The notes beneath the pieces are model-generated. The model worked only from the letters and a program-made list of their open reading frames with translations, made no database searches and had not been told where the DNA came from. A stretch of DNA of 64,000 nucleotides from Monosiga brevicollis MX1. Its lineage: Eukaryota > Opisthokonta > Choanoflagellata > Craspedida > Salpingoecidae. The position numbers were made by a program, and so were the translations under genes. This document shows, one piece after another, positions 61,501 to 64,000 of the stretch; position 1 is the first letter of the stretch, and the number at the start of each line of letters is the position of its first letter. The stretch spans positions 855,793 through 919,792 of the forward strand of contig NW_001865041.1 of the NCBI RefSeq assembly GCF_000002865.3. The letters are read 5' to 3'.

Positions 61501-64000
61501 CACAGCCAAAATAGTGTGACCATCTGCGACCCACGGCAGCGAGACGACGGCCCCATTCACCAGCACAGTGCTTTGCGCACGCACTTCAATGGTCAAGCGG
61601 TTCCAAAAGCGAAGCGCCATATCAACGCTCGCCGCGTTGCGACGCACCTGCACCTCGAATTCCGATGAGTTGAGCGTCTTGGTGGCGACATAGGGACATG
61701 TTCCGCTGTAGAGATATGGTGTGCCATCAAATGACACGACAAAGCCATCTTCGCCAATCACGCATGTCGCAAAGTCATCTGCGCAGCTCGAACCGTCGCC
61801 AAGAAGCTCACCACAACGATCCACAACGTCAGGCACTGGCGGCGCATCGCGATCAATACAGAGGAGGCGGTACTGGCGCAAGCTTGACATGCGGTGCATA
61901 TCGTAGCACATGTCCTGAATGCAAGCTTCGTAGAACGCGTCGGGCGCCAACAAAGCGTGACACTCAGCAAAGGGGCCATCCCCATCGATAATCAGGTTGC
62001 ACACCTGTTCAGCACGAATGCGCTCGTCTTCATCAACATCCAAGCATGGATCTGATGGCACCGCCGGTTCTTCAGGCGGCAGACAAATGTCTTCATGGGA
62101 TCGGAACAGCTGCGAGGCAGCACCCGTGACGTTGACGACCGACCAACGGGCAGCCAAGGCAACACCATCCAATTCACCCGTCGTAGTCGACTGAGCGCCA
62201 GCCAAACCGCACACCGAATCGGTGTATTGATCAGGAACCCAAACGGTCAAAATGCTTTCAATGGTCCACTCGACCACGACACCCGAAGGCAAGGTGGCGA
62301 CAATGGTGCCACTGGCGGCGCGGCGCAAGGAGGTGCCATCCGGCAGGAGAGTCGGTAGAGTGCGCACGAGTTCACCGGCATAGTAGACAACACCTTCACC
62401 CAGTTCCAAGGGAGGATAGCGCTGGTGCTTGACGGCAACAGCCTGTGTGTACACACCGTTGCTAGTGCTATTGCGATTGCGCACTTGCACTTCAAACTCG
62501 GCCACACCTGCGCAATCCTTGACAAAGACGTAGTCGCAGACACCGCTTTGACTGAAAGTGGCGCTGTTCACCGTCACGTAATGTGGGTCGCCCCACACGG
62601 TGGTGATGGAGTAGTCGTCGATGCATGTCTCGCCGTTGCCGTTGCAAACACCACACTGATCAATGATGGAGTTGACAGCCAAGGCCCGCCCGCCCGACGA
62701 AGCGCGGCAGACGCTCTCGTATGCACTAAACAGGCCACAGGCCGCCACGCCGCCGGTTTCACAATAGTTGTCAATACAAGCATCGTACATGGCTGCTGGA
62801 TCCACCAACTCGTGGCACGCAGCATAGGGGCCGTCGGCGTCAGAGAGCTGGGCGCAAAACGCCTGGGCATCCTCAAGCGTGGCAGCATCGCAGGTTGCAT
62901 CTCCACGTGCTTCACAATTATCTCCCAACACCTCGGCAACGGTCACGTCGCCCACGACGCGCAGACGAGTGAGATCGTTGCAAGCGCCGTGAAGCGTGGC
63001 GCCTGTTGACAGTGAGGCAAGCACGGAGAGCTGGTCTTGATTGCGGTCATAGCTGATTTCCAAGCTCGGACGCATGACCGAGATGGAGATCAAGTTGCCA
63101 ACTTGCTTGAGCTGGCCAAAACCCAGATCAACTGACTGCTGAACCAAGGCTCCCCATTCGGTAAAGGCGCCTGTTGCATTGATCACGACACTGGTGTTGC
63201 CGGACACAACGGCAAAGCCGGAGAGGACCGAATCCACGACATCTACCGTGATCGCAAAGTCACCCAAGGCCACAATCGTGACGCTACAAGGTGATGCAAC
63301 GCCAAGCGCAGATGGGCCCCGCGATACAAGCACCCCCTGGGTCAACGAGCACGTCCAGGCGTCACATGCATCACCCGTGCCATAGCATTCGTCACAAGCG
63401 TCCACGACGCTGACAAAAGGCGCACTGGCGGCGGCGCAGGAGCGCTCGTAAGAACGTAGAACGTCACAAGCGGCAGCAGGGCCGATATGGCAGAATCGAT
63501 CCACGCAAACATCATAGAATGCTGCGCCCTCAACTTGATCGGCGCAACCGGCATATTGAGTATCGGCCGTGCCAATGAGTACGGCGCAGTAATCTGCTGC
63601 AGCAAGGGGATCGCATGGGCTAGGAGGTTCTGGGCTCACAGTGCACGGACTGTTTGCCATTGTCGTGTTGGTGGAGGCGTTGTGGCAAGCACCGCACGCG
63701 GGTGAGCGATTTGGCGATGTGGCCACGACCGCGGTGATGAAACCGTCATAGCGCAGCGAAAAAGACTGGCTTTCAAGCAACAGTTCACCATTGCTCTCAA
63801 AAAGCGAGACACCATCCACAATGGCCGGCAGGGCCGACAACGTCTGCCCATCAACAACCACCACGGCGCGGGAGAACTGAAGTCGGTCTCCGGCGGCCAC
63901 TAAAGTAGCCGGTGACGTGTACACGTTGTTGACAAAGGCTTCGCCGATTCGCAAGAGCGTGGCAGCTTGGTCGCGACTTACGCCCAGTAGGCTGGCCACA
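42367..64000 (-). CDS. Giant VWD/LamG/EGF cell-surface protein, 5' partial, one exon
   Basis: One open minus-strand frame of 21.6 kb gives 7,210 residues and is still open at the window edge, so the true protein is longer. In order: a tandem array of VWD-like/C8-like Cys-rich units (to about 50150); a LamG-like domain; EGF repeats; a Ser/Thr linker; a second LamG; EGF; a VWD domain (FGDPHTTTLSG); several EGF repeats (CICDEGFTGPMCAACDEG); a Ser/Thr linker; a third LamG; one membrane span; and about 400 cytosolic residues ending SRAEPDISESLF, a possible class I PDZ ligand. The layout recalls SCO-spondin, otogelin or zonadhesin ectodomains plus a transmembrane anchor, but I know no direct counterpart. 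Adhesion, extracellular matrix or prey capture are inferences. Absence of introns over this length is striking beside the split neighbours. Confidence 0.93.
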   Translation of the reverse strand, partial: VASLLGVSRDQAATLLRIGEAFVNNVYTSPATLVAAGDRLQFSRAVVVVDGQTLSALPAIVDGVSLFESNGELLLESQSFSLRYDGFITAVVATSPNRSPACGACHNASTNTTMANSPCTVSPEPPSPCDPLAAADYCAVLIGTADTQYAGCADQVEGAAFYDVCVDRFCHIGPAAACDVLRSYERSCAAASAPFVSVVDACDECYGTGDACDAWTCSLTQGVLVSRGPSALGVASPCSVTIVALGDFAITVDVVDSVLSGFAVVSGNTSVVINATGAFTEWGALVQQSVDLGFGQLKQVGNLISISVMRPSLEISYDRNQDQLSVLASLSTGATLHGACNDLTRLRVVGDVTVAEVLGDNCEARGDATCDAATLEDAQAFCAQLSDADGPYAACHELVDPAAMYDACIDNYCETGGVAACGLFSAYESVCRASSGGRALAVNSIIDQCGVCNGNGETCIDDYSITTVWGDPHYVTVNSATFSQSGVCDYVFVKDCAGVAEFEVQVRNRNSTSNGVYTQAVAVKHQRYPPLELGEGVVYYAGELVRTLPTLLPDGTSLRRAASGTIVATLPSGVVVEWTIESILTVWVPDQYTDSVCGLAGAQSTTTGELDGVALAARWSVVNVTGAASQLFRSHEDICLPPEEPAVPSDPCLDVDEDERIRAEQVCNLIIDGDGPFAECHALLAPDAFYEACIQDMCYDMHRMSSLRQYRLLCIDRDAPPVPDVVDRCGELLGDGSSCADDFATCVIGEDGFVVSFDGTPYLYSGTCPYVATKTLNSSEFEVQVRRNAASVDMALRFWNRLTIEVRAQSTVLVNGAVVSLPWVADGHTILAVTNAITATLSNGLSVRVSKVDDEVRVLVPSIFRRSVGGLCGAFGAAVGSDLIQPDGETYANPTLPSQVYEFGLQWAVSNGAHLLTGASGTCRDAGVPATATCSSSDLSAVAAFCNVLTTQTACAFNVDLTYDACLTVVCEHGRETLCNAVVKGTRSYCAAAQGILPWSQSVPYSVCGECGGSDSSCTGDHDSCDFSSAGLWSPLNRITRHITRGTCLSQLLEVPSLGVTAEAEFTCQTGACLQQTVSRVLVSPRPGIVADVDVDAHSLTLGGDQAVGTSDGQVRGDTTAFLRNGQWMLFDARTTLLVTLDADSFDVSVAIPATLVNASAGFCRVSTSTNLATEQGRLAHARRHNLTSSALTTSSPCMTSSSANLGRGTAVLVDAVVRTLDGALLLRVLPGVYWLYNANGVRIQVELVASVYGVSVRGIAVWVHNSSTLLQWSCPASGGPSVFVNGSAAGAHDVEGLLYDGLNDLWTLRLSSSTMLAVYGLSGGYCLLATSVTPAHLYKSAGMVGFYSNRVEPPVDRFEQEAVSINATWFAPLSANDTISVAAQRCEALPQVRCCVALDVSLRDACALHACVHGAEITCPRFGNLQTVVEIPDGPAPQATCAAIGDPHYTTFNGLRHDVYATGDFTLLRTAHTWVQTRIHTCPGRNARVVVAVDNNTANGLSWVELDYDGKIWINGVPAVLGTYAVGSMIVQSNFESARVFTTDLTVVMRRYGFYINLWIETANADTIAVGSGLCGNDAVSQLHGIPVNESLFHSLAADEVEPCDVSDSNHCRDDADLLAFANSCCSELGSLKSSCITDICLTNDRDMCNDYKDTKVVQPSPPSPPPTYPTVPSCSTRLQCQLNTDPRIIGVKGNRYNFNAVGEYWMLDTDRYFVHARLVQVRQGSAIQYVVVGLYDEAGADMWTVGVDNMMGRFDLFINQTHVPNGMYELRNMTVMTSDVSATIVVGDLITLTLTRLGQTYINPRLVLDGCAVDLYGGLCSDPTGVLVTRNDSRFVYRNLTYEERNPDPQPVLSDECTNSTLQAQAEECCAELDSAASVAACIADVCAADDIAWCAYNLEQDEERKKWENYTDPPSPSRDPVGDDAFDRFMASNPMCTSWGDPHYITFSQKTFDFYGVGEYTLLRIGELELQTRLEASGEASVNSALAIRHTGTGETLALYAAGDAVVTVNGQIVVGMPTTAVGGIVDLTSARARLRLLDNSTYVDVRIESFYLNVYVATALPFLASSGLCRSQEPLTVPPCNESAFLYPNGMTCEEWRAVHQNATHGEDVACPSNLLTQAYQRCGLSTEPCASACALDVCVMLQAPVVDDLAVSSLIATHQDCEDTIERRDCEANASCTSDVCDYIAPDRFPLALCRTDIDLTLSQNECYAARALGASSTQLCALLREVAARCGLPDVAVVNECGECLGAPDAGGSCASDDQCRVYGALHQTFATTVAVHSASCDYAVVTDCGVTGLGVYVRQHSCSNGLCAPALAVRTPLGTLYEFRSDGYLLNRGATIKAYNTSLMSAELDFFQSGSSLVVSVAGLRLDVDLATMNVDVVAHGSGQSDGWCGLCSGRSTLPLATGIFSVSTGACDAASVTCPSTSARTAAQTSCATEMAAYATCEVAVGSSLWATVESRCILERCQAGADAVSCLPSLHLLSGACESAGITTFQPAVQRCSQDRRSLNAVCSVVNGSYVFVDDDLAQMLTTGCGYTLLGTSGYVLGMAGQSGTAAVRTPSGDLVQLTMGGHLRWNGALITSFPWMQRDASGFVLYADEREDGLRLDVGADVRLVAREAWLDVYASAALSAADGICGSGAPATVPSTVTLESGTATTIYPACPITNGSSFCSDTLMAEPELSQCGVYARTSTTSQCSEAHRLFAACVQYVCDEITNIHGSVVTNLTVLNDLLDGPVANETRCFAARLQGTLCPALPASDALDRCGVCGGNGTSCGYTDSDPTLTCRAVGHLGIVTFDDQTFDFYGNCRYQLAASNFSTALALPGQALGDFAVWFQAGVCSFNSEALCLSAVTITSSRFGSVSVSASTGRLTFGSTSTYALNLGADSFRAVPAGFEARLFHGMVRVSWNYRSSLVVTIAADYGGRVQGLCGNGDGLQDEAVSTRDLAWAYGLQWRDLNSCDATREPEDNCVVFPNSLPPQAASACSELQNASGIFADCFDVVDPAPFYDACYQSVCNCLADTQCACSSLEAYQVACRQALVDIDYVEQPCGACPSASCDVGDEATCRFEGGAYFTTFDDLLYRLRPTCPVVLTQDCGGDGFVVAMSLDALTGEPVISYQSLALDYTLDFTAGGLAANSRDDYNPDGVSVRVYVASDGSGASLVDQLMNVTVHIGVNEAVLVRVAGSWDSRVCGLCGANINGNANDDLAPYSVADARRYAEKHLVLPTDECQLVTEPPASCPISHADDVSRQCALAIAQLPNCSSHDDTSLLYTYCHERVCDRLQAQETLVGALEAVLCELYDMQQDRCPTINSHHRDRCGVCFGDGSSCDVQGTFDTSCTLYDTTDVLRFDAARAPLAGNCSYVLIATDQATVELMRPNTIMVRDTSLDENLLSFAVGQLAPTTGHSVSLGDITILGAGAHRLFTRPHVTLLTWSDDSLELEWSGTTMTIRAGNATFVNNVTGVCGTRRRASAAQVVSNTLASAVGPCNANASVVTCTNATRALATAYCNDILMDVRLLGPCHDLIDVAPYVDLCRDWVCRNAQPEWTIETIEVAIPAISAYLEQCNVSYVEDRCGVPFGDGSTCADDRTSCFLAGFEVVQTFTGARQRVGTACQQVLLADAAFGYAVWTEAASRSLHLRYADLLLVVYPNMSFAVNGVLMSGVYRAADVTVRAGLNYVTIVAVKLDLELVVTRHGGVTVKSLATVQSGICSDQPVPSSAFIGTMGHTCTPTVAVPRPCDEHALCYTLGDPLSLEACPSYTDFGFYACNYFMCTSDRDEAIAVVRSREDLCVGSGCGLVIDGDDRCLSGDSSPTTCLVYSQGIMFTNRSQFIDVFGICQLPLVNTAGLRIWLDLSACVSENNCEVTVHIQEGLGSDLVYRITREGNLAILNATSQSFELLSATVVLDRLNGGVTLQLSPLSINATSWVALDMGACTMPELQANRYLDSLRNTSDCASNFTNATLPDVCGTDPDAYHAAQSLCAPLITSDVYASCRDDVDAPGFYDQCMRAVCRGLARSETSVELNNTACGVVSSFERTCVDHGWPITTSILGDCARCSANCRAPPATTCSVLGGNVLQLASGSSGLLPDGDCELVLHEACSAQGSGSARVSLLNNALRVRLIGVGTLILADGVLTLNGTTVPASTTLGLYSIYKLNGATVIEHLYNAFRIVATSDNSFHVESNLKCGVCNAKGAIPYSALLTYTMPHEGASSCTPQQPSSSVCTSVDREAEATEACGVILNASSYDTCLSRLSANRTSLFEACIAMYCDDAMAQALNSRQICGTTVGWYEDLCQPLAAAVGTSIIDECGECGGDGSLCQEDDEDDLASCTVYGGFSRTFSGLDMQACVSGTMLLFADGTECFTADVQVYGHFTLRDAAGYTALNSLTVVIGDATATVTVAGTVRVDGVVQSSLPRTLASNWTITSASQVVTFSSASQGITIAYTYGRVLRIDAPRYFAGEICGLCGDMQDSYEAWAQATSNVTVTSAHAMTFVPAENEGYITSDTCDEQPRAVGNDTLCEDLLDARYNSCRALSNLDVDAFLERCHLAHSQCGAGCACTVVAGYEQLCRTNGVTFSSVVDSCGVCGGNGSSCADPDDDGDDPTGEDDDPWKDGDVTNVTNGYALCFRQAGAAASGLVPSGMLESNFVMIEFLAKPLAYGGTVFSYVYTNAPRNATSNRLDFDMCEPRPQESLLEPVANPPRNGQTFAVLNTQPVTLAYGDERRATNFTMVLEEWNHVVLVWSRLQNIVQFYLFTPEGELQQQFVRFESTDTIFNSGGLMSLGEWAVGPASFEIPDDARPYWGCVDEFRIFERAQTPFDASTIQQNFRRNVQPSAQNLKLLYKFDDGEGDTVRDLGPVGMDLIMAVPPLPSPYWLLTYTDIEDLTSSSSSELSFGSDEEEAAAIDVCSRFIQSSTSLCALLESTTIEYFYAACLDEVAVSGDVSASRSAILAFADFCETVLSLSQWPLQAYCNDFPEFDFPMWIGPSCDVECYNGNADDANPSVCACDNGYYGAACRSVCPGGASNPCSDHGRCGSNGVCVCDARFSGVDCNACAEGWMGDECEFAMMSGGASNEAALEAAGIISPFSGTRFSFDLRGEYLLYAVPDIEVRVTAVLLACFDGRLSCVDRVRFAVGNVTVTFDVSTVSTVRVEVEGQTGTSMLGLHGVGRVVSAWPFDMVLTLLNDQSANVAIPAFGLNAVVSENGDAGLSLRMTAADAMVSSTSASTGSSLSTAMPSGAMTGSTSSSIATSTTATNQTNTTTSTSTSSTSTTSTTSTTSTTSTSTTTSPTGPAALPTACRVSYGLFGACTEAAVVAWHNQTLNTVLEYYESSYRLSVAGVNNTAGAAVFLNDSSVSGPLDVHVTTQFALDLMVKPRALGGVILSIADQLSLTVSHGDQGSFSRLVRSGANLRMVAFERPVVLGTVYVSCDAFTTPFTVASHSVSDDGTKVATLVPQSTIADWSTLTACVAGTWETRTLTITYGDEIVDSNIELANDAWSQLTLVHQAELGYVELWVIDERNEMFSAAAWVGLDADFTSGTLALGRWLGGSLGIGRPPSMPFVGVVDELRLWDRLSSMAIVRSTFGENIPRYAPGLLRHWRFDEGTDDLAFDSINGDHLQGPSRLALAWVASDVPMAGAVSYSLAALENRRVTVSRFELRRRRRAVVTSVAGWPATVAVSDLTADEQMAILASCDDWIDALRPACGALSPAIFSSYRFECIQQAALSGVATTGLGSVFALGTTCQKALGLSDWPARVLCNEGYPTIYIGEDCDELCYFGVAAADSEGDAFCYCDDLHWGPSCQQTCPGIVNNTACSGHGDCNNVTGACECDDRWAGDDVCSTCTAGWIGTDCSVALSTLKEDHPQAVCVSFGDPHTTTLSGTNYDMNSLGAFTMMRSEDTLVQVFHLPCEAHHQCITTSEVSVIHNNQVVVVASPRDGSDDLILSHLSGSMRSYEQSDYPRVPALDAMSVRYYLNGSRHKIIITAGDDVNVTAASYSGVLSVAVAVSNTLQGNVSGLCGAYDGVLENEFYWRGCPPNRRGQYCQLLDCPGTPDCGGFGTCTLARPGGTPYCECEPYFGGNDCSQLSCPVSCGSHGSCVLLEGATTPSCLCDTNFLGANCSECVAGYGGVNCDVPLVCPMSNATECAGHGQCTVVGNTPTCICDEGFTGPMCAACDEGLGGNDCNLNVSCPGSCSGRGLCVPDGPTANLSVSLNGTCSCFSGYEGADCSQLRCPGSPSACSGNGYCREREQGGVECICDEGFAGANCSVAILASSTTTAGPTTATSTSIPSTMNTTGVSSTVGTSTASNPATTPVPTTTSTTTTSVSTEEPVAFIDVLSQSWIDNVVAQRFAVSTYDIATTQKNLGATQVSGGGFMVSGNLSASITLHQCGVARNTTCEQNNGLSLEFWVKIGEQDIYDDVRTRTNVSYLVDDVQDAWTSEASVEDTVYAAGEDAVYIPRLNESRLVPGCHDQAFVSFFTDEATGTSFNVLCRDNMLTVTWGAFVFQSDLTIYQGLWTHVAIKWRCVDGRLQLETSSPGLSNQSDVFASIMPGCGLAPTGALRIGQVVQPILAFEESSSPPTDSSMPLNGAIDELLMWDYFRPTSHTRATMYQTTQQYAAGLMLAVGFDVLAQNDTALEGSEYTVHGTSCTTLVVPAEETALDLYQPSTAPLYWRTDDECSFQTDTMEADAIELCSNWFYNSTLSDECSPLGAQVLFYYRACVCDIAKHDSLAMHKPPVCMMAWHCMGSGITEQTDLLRDYCDTVSLSSTFPEDANEAFYLALIVALLSLVFAGLWFMLLFMKARQDKQLQDEKTNLEIQMGQLTDETREDIAFVNPMFDTGEPEVVDPLFSAFVELGGRGAQDPLVDLSPDVNYQDNEANALKMDMFDTGSSRGGAPTAASSLATTAAAAAAATASASALPVASDKSSLLAGAVLAAVKDDPWLDVCIEIRDTEITFSCDGSVLLSTPLTDVLQDGPGTLRVGQRPPGRYPLHAELAGVTVASDAASANAAGTDALSDPVPLFAVADDVNGTVQAGSAEDSYVFDGTSQCYFNVPEHFHPAVQRRLVINFRVRPMPDCRGYVLAKTDPAGISRYWAVGIAKSKAGTSIQFYYQPRGVNVGHRLISANVGRYTSGTMDPEYLITGHDDEVHTDEIQSYRAQLRNDRYRFGSDMASVSGMRDSLNRQSMKMEKRGRTRPSRAEPDISESLF
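43594..43665 (-). other. Transmembrane segment of the giant protein
   Basis: FYLALIVALLSLVFAGLWFM followed by LLFMKARQDK is a 24-residue hydrophobic span with a basic flank on its C-terminal side, as expected for a type I protein with a cytosolic tail. No other comparable span is visible in the 7,210 residues. Confidence 0.9.
44080..44880 (-). other. LamG-like domain 3, membrane-proximal
   Basis: GLSLEFWVKIGEQDIYDDV, GLWTHVAIKWRCVDGRLQLE and LNGAIDELLMWDYFRPTSHT give the LamG_3 pattern. It follows a second Ser/Thr linker (about 45010-45180) and precedes the membrane span. Confidence 0.75.
45180..45910 (-). other. EGF repeat array, third block (about six modules)
   Basis: Consecutive EGF modules include CGGFGTCTLARPGGTPYCEC, CGSHGSCVLLEGATTPSCLC, CAGHGQCTVVGNTPTCICDE and CSGNGYCREREQGGVECICD. 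Most end in G-F/Y-x-G-x-x-C. A short tenascin/EGF-like array is a fair description. Confidence 0.9.
45920..46400 (-). other. Membrane-proximal VWD domain with intact GDPH
   Basis: CVSFGDPHTTTLSGTNYDMN is a canonical VWD start; NVSGLCGAYDGVLENEFYWR is the typical VWD end. It is separated from the main array by two LamG/EGF cassettes. Confidence 0.85.
46420..46690 (-). other. EGF-like repeats, second block
   Basis: CSGHGDCNNVTGACECDDRW and CSTCTAGWIGTDCSVAL mirror the first EGF block in both sequence and position after a LamG domain. This supports duplication of a LamG plus EGF cassette. Confidence 0.8.
47130..47930 (-). other. LamG-like domain 2 of the giant protein
   Basis: FALDLMVKPRALGGVILSIA, WSQLTLVHQAELGYVELWVI and FVGVVDELRLWDRLSSMAIV give the same LamG_3 pattern as domain 1, ending RHWRFDEGTDDLAFD. 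It is closely related to domain 1, so probably an internal duplication. Confidence 0.75.
48100..48345 (-). repeat. Ser/Thr-rich linker 1 (STT repeats)
   Basis: A roughly 80-residue Ser/Thr-rich stretch with STT units resembles the stalk of the mucin-like gene at 27 kb. It is probably an O-glycosylated spacer between ectodomain blocks. Confidence 0.85.
48780..49050 (-). other. EGF-like repeats, first block
   Basis: Two to three EGF modules, for example CSDHGRCGSNGVCVCDARFS and CNACAEGWMGDECEF, with the usual six-cysteine spacing. They follow the first LamG domain. Confidence 0.8.
49400..50130 (-). other. LamG-like (concanavalin A-like) domain 1 of the giant protein
   Basis: FVMIEFLAKPLAYGGTVFSY opens a jelly-roll domain; EEWNHVVLVWSR and WGCVDEFRIFERAQTPFD are the typical central strand and C-terminal DEFRIW-type motif. 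It is followed by LLYKFDDGEGDTVRDLG, common at the end of LamG_3 domains. Confidence 0.75.
50150..64000 (-). repeat. Tandem VWD/C8/CGxC modules, about 17 units of 250-285 residues
   Basis: Each unit runs: a VWD-like beta region, a Cys-rich C8-like segment (typically CNxL...YxxCHxLxDxxxFYxxC...CxxxxxYxxxC), then a short connector of the form DxCGxCxGNGxxC. Connectors are visible near 63375, 62640, 61805, 60960, 57240, 55680, 54020, 53250, 51055 and 50235, mostly 770-850 bp apart. Canonical GDPHY starts survive in only three units (near 62585, 59665 and 58175). Other units have lost GDPH but keep the connector. A similar CGVCGGDxSxC motif occurs in ADAMTS cysteine-rich regions. Confidence 0.8.

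Noticed and set aside
42532-63857. More than 100 short frames on the plus strand opposite the giant gene
   Set aside because: They share the high-GC third-position shadow of the real frame and show no motif or splice structure.

Overview
This window is nuclear DNA from a compact, intron-rich unicellular eukaryote. The most likely source is a choanoflagellate of the Monosiga type (inference). Almost every conserved gene is cut by short GT-AG introns, mostly 80-210 bp. Genes lie a few hundred bases apart. Several domain architectures are animal-like: PHD-TFS2M-SPOC, antistasin plus one membrane span, and EGF/LamG/VWD surface proteins. I saw no rRNA, tRNA, CRISPR, insertion sequence or virus-like element.

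Layout. (1) 0.2-2.2 kb: archease (+) and an unrecognised 72-residue membrane protein (-). (2) 2.2-5.3 kb: a gene-poor, low-complexity stretch. (3) 5.3-11.4 kb: a 1,094-residue F-box protein (+), a disordered 288-residue protein (-) and PDRG1 (+). (4) 11.9-16.1 kb: IMPACT (-), RAB5IF/OPTI (+) and an antistasin-domain membrane protein (+). (5) 16.9-24.7 kb: RNA polymerase II subunit RPB4 (-), TOM70 (+, 14 exons), REV7/MAD2L2 (-) and an RNase H-like protein with a coiled-coil/polyQ tail (+). (6) 25.1-31.6 kb: a secreted pectinacetylesterase/Notum-family esterase (-), a mucin-like membrane protein (+), EMC2 (+) and TMEM70 (-). (7) 32.0-41.7 kb: a PHD-TFS2M-SPOC transcription factor (-), a RasGEF gene (+) and a possible unrecognised gene (+). 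(8) 42.4 kb to the window edge: one uninterrupted minus-strand frame of more than 21.6 kb. It encodes the C-terminal 7,210 residues of a giant cell-surface protein with a VWD/C8 array, LamG and EGF domains, one membrane span and a long tail, and its 5' end lies beyond the window.

Strands mostly alternate. Several neighbours start head to head across 220-890 bp (288-residue protein/PDRG1, IMPACT/RAB5IF, RPB4/TOM70, REV7/RNase H, esterase/mucin-like, PHD-SPOC/RasGEF). Most others end tail to tail. The conserved genes are housekeeping functions: tRNA ligation, transcription, TOR/GCN2 signalling, mitochondrial and ER membrane-protein biogenesis, and DNA repair. The secreted and surface genes (mucin-like, giant VWD protein, most of the antistasin gene) are nearly intronless. 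Exon boundaries were placed by hand from splice-site motifs, reading frame and remembered family alignments. No transcript evidence was available.
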